From NCBI GenBank assembly GCA_030605665.1, contig JAUWHW010000025.1, forward strand, positions 1 to 17,084: a DNA stretch of 17,084 nt. The letters run 5' to 3'. A program made the position numbers and the translations under genes. The notes below the pieces were generated by a model, which saw nothing but the letters and a program-made list of their open reading frames with translations, did not search any database and was not told the DNA's origin. The stretch's first letter is position 1. The number at the start of each line of letters is the position of its first letter. Source of the stretch: Dehalococcoidia bacterium (GTDB lineage: Bacteria > Chloroflexota > Dehalococcoidia > GIF9 > AB-539-J10). Of the stretch, positions 12,641 through 17,084 are shown piece after piece.

Positions 12641-14113
12641 TTACTGAAGGTACGGCTCAGATGATATTGAACGCTCTAAGGTCTTGAAAAGTTCCTCTTC
12701 GCTTTTCAAGACTTTCGATTCGTCTACCAATATGACCATCCTGAATTCCCTTTCCCGCCCAAATCGGAGAAATCGTCCCCATCTCTGTTCAAAAACAAGT
12801 GTGTTCAGAGGCAAATCGTAGTTGATGCATTCATCAACATACTCAAGATTTACTCCTGTCGAAGCTGCGTCAGTTGTAATAAGAATGCCACCGTTCTCAT
12901 GGAACGCCTTCATCCTATCTTGGCGATCAGTGAGATTTAGGCTACTGGTCAACGAATACACTTCTCCAGCTACTTCTCTGAGATTCGAACTGAGGTACTC
13001 TACAGTATTTACAAAGGAACTCCAGATGCAAAGGTGGTGGGTTTCCTTCCCCTTGAATCGTTGCGTCACGTAGGAAATCAGCGCGTCTAACTTGGAATCA
13101 CTCGGGATCTCCTCAATTTGGTCCAATAACAATTCTAGCTTCTGATACATGGCCAGAAAGTCGTGAGGTTTAACTGTTGTGCCATCGGGCAATTCATCGA
13201 TTATCTCTACATCTTCGACTAATAGACTAAGCTGTCGGGGGATTCTATTCACATCTTCATCGGCCAGTGGAACACCGTGCATAATCTTGTTCCGCATAGG
13301 CCTCCAGATATCATGAAGCCGATGCAGCACCTTCTCAGTCGTATATAGGCTTGAAGACGCAGTTCTCAGAATATTTATCTCTTGTAACTTCCCGTATGAC
13401 CATTTACCAGTTAGTTGCCTAGCGAATTCATACAATTCATTCAGAAAGATACGCTCTTCTTCTGTTCTATGGTAATAGACCGATATTAACTTCTTTTCAA
13501 ATGAAATGAAGAGGTGCCGCCCGTTCCAGTCGACAACATCTTGGTATCTGACCCTTGTGACCACATCATCTTCAAGCTGTGGTGCCAATGTCGTCAGTAA
13601 TAACGCACGAGGAGCTGCACCAGACTTCTTTAATCGGTCAAACAATGTCTTACGCTTTCCAGTGAGTAAATGGCTTTCATCAATTACTACAAGATCCCAG
13701 ATCGTGCCACTTAGGTTTATCGCCATGTCATCACGTTTCGCGAGGTCCATGCTCATCAAGATGATGGCAGGAAGGGGCCATGGTGTCTCACTCAGAGGGG
13801 TGCTTGATTCAAGCTCCAAGTATGTTTTCCGGTCAACTATTATCGGAGTACAAGCCACCCCCATAGTTAACAGCTGGGACTGCCATTGGCTGAGAACTGG
13901 GGTTGGAGCAAGGATCAGAATTCTCTTTTGCGCATCCTCTTCCAGCTCGTGGGCAATGAGGGCCACCACCATGATCATCTTACCTATGCCGGTCGGCGCA
14001 ACTAACTCCCTGTATGGCTTGTTTCTATCTTCAACGAAGCTAAGGGCAAATTCTGCCTGAAATGGCAATAATCCTTTAGCACGAAAATAATCAAGACTTA
14101 TCTTCTTAGCCAT
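12641..14113 (-). CDS. SF2/SNF2-type helicase with variant Walker A
   Basis: A 490-residue two-RecA-domain helicase or translocase (positions below count from ATG 14113). A Gln motif-like LLPFQAEFA (15-23) precedes motif I APTGIGKM (39-46), where the usual Thr/Ser after Lys is Met. Motif II is DESH (145-148). Motif III reads LLTTLAP (172-178) instead of the common LLTATP. In the second domain, TTDAASTGVNL (413-423) is motif V and QRWGRFLRFGR (443-453) motif VI, with both Arg fingers present. A charged middle insert separates the domains. The start is ATG 14113, overlapping the upstream CBS-HEPN stop by 8 bases; TTG 14122 is possible. Tight coupling implies joint function. The family resembles helicases of defence operons (Hachiman- or DISARM-like in style), but I recognise no named member. 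Confidence 0.82.
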   Translation of the reverse strand: MAKKISLDYFRAKGLLPFQAEFALSFVEDRNKPYRELVAPTGIGKMIMVVALIAHELEEDAQKRILILAPTPVLSQWQSQLLTMGVACTPIIVDRKTYLELESSTPLSETPWPLPAIILMSMDLAKRDDMAINLSGTIWDLVVIDESHLLTGKRKTLFDRLKKSGAAPRALLLTTLAPQLEDDVVTRVRYQDVVDWNGRHLFISFEKKLISVYYHRTEEERIFLNELYEFARQLTGKWSYGKLQEINILRTASSSLYTTEKVLHRLHDIWRPMRNKIMHGVPLADEDVNRIPRQLSLLVEDVEIIDELPDGTTVKPHDFLAMYQKLELLLDQIEEIPSDSKLDALISYVTQRFKGKETHHLCIWSSFVNTVEYLSSNLREVAGEVYSLTSSLNLTDRQDRMKAFHENGGILITTDAASTGVNLEYVDECINYDLPLNTLVFEQRWGRFLRFGREREFRMVILVDESKVLKSEEELFKTLERSISSEPYLQ

Positions 14114-14939
14114 TTTGCTCAATCTTCCTAGCTGCTTCTAGCTTTCTAATTCTCTTTAGAAGCCAATGTCTGACGTCTCTGAGGATATCATACTCCTCAG
14201 CCGTAAGATCTCGTTTAAAATGAAATACATTGTTTCTCAACGCTGGCAGCCGCTCAAGTTTAGTCTGAGTCACTGAATAAACCCCACCGAAGGCATCCTT
14301 GAATCTTTCCCAGAACCCTTTGAAGGTCAGAATTGAGACATAATCGCTTAAACTCATTTCTTCTAGAGAATCGGGTACCCGACGTGATTTAGCTTCGTAA
14401 TATTTCCTCACACATTTATTGATGCACTCCCGTAGTTGCTGCTCATCGACCGACGATCTCATTAGTTCACGAATGGCAAGTTCGATTTCACCAAGCATAA
14501 CATATGCACTGGCTACTTCGTAAAAATAACGCAAGGCATCTATGGTCGTGACTATACCTTGAAGCCTACTTTCAGAGCCAATTAGCACGGCGTCCATTAA
14601 CTCAAACTCATCTAGTAATGCTGAAAGCTCGTCTGAAATCTGTGCAAACCTTAAATCTTCGCAAAACGCTTCTACAGGTAATCCACCTGGGTCATGCTCC
14701 TTCTTACTCAATCGTAAGATTCCCTCTGCGAAGGAGCGGTACGAAAAGACGCCTAGCACTTCGTTACCAGCCAAAATGGGGACTTGACTGAGGTTATGTC
14801 TTTTCATGAGGTCTAGCGCATCGTGAGCAATTATATTAGGAGCCACGGTGATCAGCTCCTGCTCATCAGACAGCATTCGTCCTACGCGATGAAACAGGTC
14901 CTTTAGTGACCGCTCCTTCATTACACTATTTCCCAACAT
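14106..14939 (-). CDS. CBS-pair protein with C-terminal HEPN-like domain
   Basis: A 277-residue protein with an unusual domain mix. Residues about 27-76 form one CBS domain (LITVAPNIIAHDALDLM, then HNLSQVPILAGNEVLGVFSY) and about 89-140 a second (VLIGSESRLQGIVTTIDAL). CBS pairs bind adenine nucleotides or related ligands. The C-terminal half is helical and ends in LPALRNNVFHFKRDLT, where Arg235 and His240 make an R-N-x3-H motif typical of HEPN ribonucleases. A nucleotide-gated RNase is the inferred role. The start is ATG 14939; Met7 (14921) is an alternative, and neither has a strong ribosome site. The gene lies 65 bases after the RelE-PLD chimera, without a convincing promoter between, and overlaps the helicase gene. 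The HEPN call rests on one motif plus helical character. Confidence 0.75.
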   Translation of the reverse strand: MLGNSVMKERSLKDLFHRVGRMLSDEQELITVAPNIIAHDALDLMKRHNLSQVPILAGNEVLGVFSYRSFAEGILRLSKKEHDPGGLPVEAFCEDLRFAQISDELSALLDEFELMDAVLIGSESRLQGIVTTIDALRYFYEVASAYVMLGEIELAIRELMRSSVDEQQLRECINKCVRKYYEAKSRRVPDSLEEMSLSDYVSILTFKGFWERFKDAFGGVYSVTQTKLERLPALRNNVFHFKRDLTAEEYDILRDVRHWLLKRIRKLEAARKIEQNG

Positions 14940-15004
14940 ATTTTATCCATTAGCTCTATAGTTGCTCCTGCTTTTGTTCCGGCTTTACTCCGCTTCGATT
15001 CACC

Positions 15005-15460
15005 TTATCTTAGGTGGGTTTTCAGATGAGGAGGTCCTTCTGCTAAAAGACCTTGAACAAAAGACTCCCAAGACCCATCTTTACCAACAGCGGCTTCGGT
15101 TACTGAACTCCGAGAAGCCTTGTTCAGACTATGGATGAAGTCTTTCCAGTCATTTATGCTAACCTGTCCTGAATCTGGACGCATAACATCGCGCAATGAT
15201 AGTTGATCGAACACCTCCTCGGGTTCTAAGCGAACCGCTAGTTCTATATTGTTTTCAAAGCCGGCCCAGGTTAGATTACATGACTCCAGAAGTGCACCAA
15301 TACGAAGCCTATAAACATTAGAAGCCAGAGCTTTTATGCCGCTTGGTCTTGGATTTTCAGCAAGCCTTCTTATTTGATTAATAATTCTTTCCCGCTTTCT
15401 CATTGGAATTTTGGCAAGCTCTTTTTCAACCTTGGAGCTTGCCACACGTATCTCATACAT
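15005..15460 (-). CDS. Chimeric ORF: RelE/ParE toxin N-terminus fused to PLD-like C-terminus
   Basis: A 151-residue ORF made of two unrelated parts. Residues 1-55 are a RelE/ParE-type toxin: YEIRVASSKVEKELAKIP, then RKRERIINQIRRLAENPRP and ALASNVYRLRIG. The family normally continues with DYRIIYEI and a basic C-terminal catalytic region, which are missing. From residue 56 the sequence becomes ALLESCNLTWAGFENN, then IELAVRLEPEEVF, matching the GSxNLTxAGFxxNIEL block near the end of PLD-family nuclease domains, followed by about 65 uncharacterised residues. The junction lies near 15295. The toxin is almost surely inactive and the PLD catalytic HxK part is absent. ATG 15460 directly follows the antitoxin stop. 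It precedes the CBS-HEPN gene in the same direction. Confidence 0.7.
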   Translation of the reverse strand: MYEIRVASSKVEKELAKIPMRKRERIINQIRRLAENPRPSGIKALASNVYRLRIGALLESCNLTWAGFENNIELAVRLEPEEVFDQLSLRDVMRPDSGQVSINDWKDFIHSLNKASRSSVTEAAVGKDGSWESFVQGLLAEGPPHLKTHLR

Positions 15461-15715
15461 TTAAGCTTCCTTCTCCAGCTCCTTTATAACTTCCTCAAAT
15501 AATCGCCCTCCAGTTTTTCGGTATTCGCTCTCAGCTTCCATCATGGCTCTTAGATCCTCTTTATCCTCCAGAGCCTCCCTTCTTTCAAGCCACTCTTGGA
15601 ACGCCTCGGTAGTGATTTCTCGAATCGATTTGCCTCGATCGATAGCAGCAATCTTTATCGCCTTAAGGAGTTCCTCACTTCCTAAATCTACAGTTATTCG
15701 CGTTCCTTTAGCCAT
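15461..15715 (-). CDS. Ribbon-helix-helix antitoxin, partner of truncated RelE
   Basis: An 84-residue antitoxin. The N-terminus is an RHH-like segment (TRITVDLGSEELLKAIKIAA, then IDRGKSIREITTEAFQEWLE), followed by a charged helix for toxin binding. The start is ATG 15715, preceded by an excellent AAGGAGGTGA (15727-15718). Upstream in-frame Met codons lie in the promoter and are rejected. The stop is adjacent to the toxin-chimera ATG. It probably represses its own promoter, and through it possibly the downstream CBS-HEPN and helicase genes. Confidence 0.85.
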   Translation of the reverse strand: MAKGTRITVDLGSEELLKAIKIAAIDRGKSIREITTEAFQEWLERREALEDKEDLRAMMEAESEYRKTGGRLFEEVIKELEKEA

Positions 15716-15734
15716 ACTCACCTCCTTCGCTTGC

Positions 15735-15743
15735 ATTATAACA
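15735..15743 (-). promoter_or_regulatory. Extended -10 promoter of the RHH antitoxin operon
   Basis: The minus strand reads TGTTATAAT (15743-15735), a perfect -10 with an upstream TG, 8 bases before the ribosome binding site. The -35 is weak (TACCCA at 17 bp). It is the only good promoter seen ahead of the CBS-HEPN/helicase genes. Confidence 0.6.
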
Positions 15744-15767
15744 TAAAGACATAAAAATGGGTAGCTG

Positions 15768-15930
15768 CTATACAAAAGTTATTTCATCCAAAAAGGTTTT
15801 CAATTCTTCGGCAACCATTTCTGGTAGAGTATTAATGACCCATGCATCGCATAGCCTCTCCAATGGGCCAGTATCGTTGGTGTAGACTTTTTCCAAGCAT
15901 GTGCGAGAAATAAGCTTGATATTTTTAGGC
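15768..15930 (-). pseudogene. Possible coding remnant, unidentified
   Basis: A minus-strand frame after the HicA-like gene reads KLISRTCLEKVYTNDTGPLE, then RLCDAWVINTLPEMVAEELK, to TAG 15768-15770. Its composition looks protein-like, but there is no good start or ribosome site and I recognise no family. It may be the tail of a gene whose front was lost. Confidence 0.25.
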
Positions 15931-15934
15931 TTAT

Positions 15935-16180
15935 TTATGGCTGGTTATAAGTTTTCAAAAAATCGTCTCTGGATATTCCAGCTTGGGTGCATATTGTTCT
16001 TAGTGTTGAACTCTTGAGCTTGGGATGGTTAGGCATTGTCAAAGGCGTTTTACTACCATCAGGATTTTCACGTACCATAGCAATATGCTCCTTCTCTCTG
16101 ACAAGCTCGAACCCAAGAAGTTCAAAAGCTTTTATAACTCGCCTCTTAGGAGCATCGATTGGGAATTTCCTCTCAAACAT
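15935..16180 (-). CDS. HicA-type mRNA interferase toxin
   Basis: An 81-residue HicA/YcfA-like protein with a dsRBD-like fold: KRRVIKAFELLGFELVREKE, then the His of EHIAMVRENPDG (GSH in most family members, here KEH), TPLTMPNHPKLKSSTLRTI and AGISRDDFLKTY. HicA cleaves mRNA; His is the catalytic residue. It starts at ATG 16180, overlapping the end of hicB by 8 bases, so the order is antitoxin then toxin. It looks complete, in contrast to the HicA scar at 10197-10268. Confidence 0.85.
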   Translation of the reverse strand: MFERKFPIDAPKRRVIKAFELLGFELVREKEHIAMVRENPDGSKTPLTMPNHPKLKSSTLRTICTQAGISRDDFLKTYNQP

Positions 16181-16400
16181 TCACTTTGGTTTCAGTAATG
16201 AAAGCCTCAAGAACGGGGGGCTCCGATTCAATCACTTCTTTGCCAAAGGTCTCAATATGAAACTGGATAGCTGATTTCACATCTGACAAGGCTTCTTCAT
16301 AAGTATCCCCTTGCCCTACCACGATGCCTTTCAAGCCCAGGGGATATGCTACATACCCATCAGGGGTCTTTTCTACTACAATTTTAAACTGATGTGCCAT
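16173..16400 (-). CDS. HicB-type antitoxin
   Basis: A 75-residue HicB/UPF0150-like protein: FKIVVEKTPDGYVAYPLGLK, then VGQGDTYEEALSDVKSAIQFHIETFG. It neutralises HicA and probably regulates the operon. The ATG at 16400 follows GGAGGT (16411-16406) by five bases. It lacks an obvious C-terminal DNA-binding domain, so operator binding may need the complex. Promoter and operator candidates lie at 16415-16506. Confidence 0.87.
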   Translation of the reverse strand: MAHQFKIVVEKTPDGYVAYPLGLKGIVVGQGDTYEEALSDVKSAIQFHIETFGKEVIESEPPVLEAFITETKVNV

Positions 16401-16414
16401 AATTTACCTCCGAT

Positions 16415-16432
16415 TTTACGTTCTTTACGTTT
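16415..16432. repeat. Tandem 9-base direct repeat in the hicB leader
   Basis: TTTACGTTC and TTTACGTTT lie end to end a few bases upstream of the hicB ribosome site. It could be an operator or chance. Confidence 0.3.
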
Positions 16433-16468
16433 CAAAGAAGCAAGCTAAATCATACTCTTGTGTTACCA

Positions 16469-16506
16469 ATTATAGCACTACTACCGCTGCAAATTTTGTG
16501 CTATAA
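16469..16506 (-). promoter_or_regulatory. Extended -10 promoter and inverted-repeat operator of hicBA
   Basis: TGCTATAAT on the minus strand (16477-16469) is an extended -10 box. It lies within a 9-bp perfect inverted repeat: TTATAGCAC (16470-16478) and GTGCTATAA (16498-16506), 28 bases centre to centre. An operator covering the promoter fits HicB autoregulation. The remaining 16401-16559 gap holds no gene. Confidence 0.5.
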
Positions 16507-16559
16507 CTTATTTCGCAACGTCCTCAAGCAGGGTGTTCAAACAATATGGATTCTCATGG

Positions 16560-17084
16560 TCATTTCTGTGCCATTACATAGTTTCTCAGCGTGCCTATGT
16601 GCTCAATTTTTACTTCGACAACATCACCAGGCAGCATGCGTCCGACACCTGAGGGAGTCCCTGTAGCAATGACATCGCCAGGCAGCAGCGTCATTATATT
16701 GGAGATAAAGCTTACCAGCACATCTACAGGAAAGATAAGGTCGCTTGTCTGTGCAGACTGGCGAAGCTTACCATTGAGATAAGTTTCAAGCTTCAGGTTA
16801 TCAGGGGAAATATCAGTTACTATGTAGGGGCCTATTGGGGCAAAGGTGTCGTAGCTTTTGGCTCGAGTCCATTGGCCATCATCTCGCTGTTCATACCTGG
16901 CGGAAACATCGTTAAAGCAGGTGTAGCCCAATATGTATTCTCTGGCTTTTGCTCTGCCCACCGCTCTGGCCTTTCTCCCAATAACTACAGCCAGTTCACC
17001 TTCATAATCCACACGTTTTGAGGCTGGGGGATAGACAATTTTATCCTCTGGTCCTATAACTGCAGTAGACGGTTTTAGAAAAAT
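16560..17084 (-). CDS. Fumarylacetoacetate hydrolase family protein, 5' end outside window
   Basis: The last 174 residues of a FAH-family enzyme (COG0179 type); the frame is open to the window edge. It begins [19 protein letters not shown], then [12 protein letters not shown] (the ExE metal ligands), [11 protein letters not shown] (Asp ligand), [13 protein letters not shown] (conserved Lys region) and [15 protein letters not shown] near the end. Members hydrolyse or decarboxylate C-C bonds in acylpyruvates and oxo-dioates, for example in aromatic catabolism; the substrate is not predictable here. All visible active-site blocks are intact. The typical length is about 250-290 residues, so some 80-110 are missing. 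It stops at TGA 16560-16562. Confidence 0.92.
   Translation of the reverse strand: MFLKPSTAVIGPEDKIVYPPASKRVDYEGELAVVIGRKARAVGRAKAREYILGYTCFNDVSARYEQRDDGQWTRAKSYDTFAPIGPYIVTDISPDNLKLETYLNGKLRQSAQTSDLIFPVDVLVSFISNIMTLLPGDVIATGTPSGVGRMLPGDVVEVKIEHIGTLRNYVMAQK

Noticed and set aside
13506..14060. Plus-strand 184-residue ORF opposite the helicase
   Set aside because: Antisense to helicase motifs I and II, with no recognisable domain.

Overview
The window looks like a fragment of an uncultured anaerobic bacterium. Ferrous-iron uptake (FeoAB) under a DtxR-type regulator, an ADP-forming acyl-CoA ligase, intermediate GC, frequent GTG/TTG codons near starts and a crowd of toxin-antitoxin genes fit a Chloroflexota (Dehalococcoidia-like) genome. 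That assignment is inference only; there is no rRNA or marker gene here.

Layout. Positions 1-2667 (+) hold a metal-responsive regulator, feoA and feoB. Matching palindromes lie in front of the regulator and in front of feoA, so the regulator probably controls both itself and iron uptake. Positions 2841-3890 (+) encode a predicted lipoprotein with a degenerate zincin-like motif. Positions 4147-6300 (-) encode a fused ADP-forming acyl-CoA ligase. At the right edge, 16560-17084 (-) is the 3' part of a fumarylacetoacetate-hydrolase family gene.

From about 6.5 to 16.4 kb lies an accessory region of toxin-antitoxin and defence-type genes. Intact: a VapBC-like pair (6571-7265), a nucleotidyltransferase/HEPN pair (8977-10006), an NYN-domain nuclease (11468-11965) and a HicBA pair (15935-16400). 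Broken: an orphan HicB with a HicA scar (10197-10484), a phospholipase-D-like N-terminus cut by an in-frame stop (11028-11465), a truncated HEPN gene (11978-12187), a RelE toxin fused to the tail of a PLD-like protein (15005-15460), and three same-strand remnants of one C-terminal module resembling type ISP/Eco57I-like restriction enzymes. A DUF711 gene and a four-hairpin repeat cluster also lie in this region.

The best candidate for an undescribed system is the minus-strand operon at 12641-14939. It encodes a protein with two CBS domains and a C-terminal HEPN-like R-N-x3-H motif, overlapping an SF2/SNF2-type helicase with a non-canonical Walker A motif (GIGKM). Directly upstream is the tail of a PLD-like protein fused to a truncated RelE. 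The original locus may therefore have been PLD nuclease + CBS-HEPN + helicase, whose 5' end was replaced by a toxin-antitoxin module that now supplies the only good promoter visible upstream. This is a hypothesis from sequence motifs and gene order; no homology search was run.
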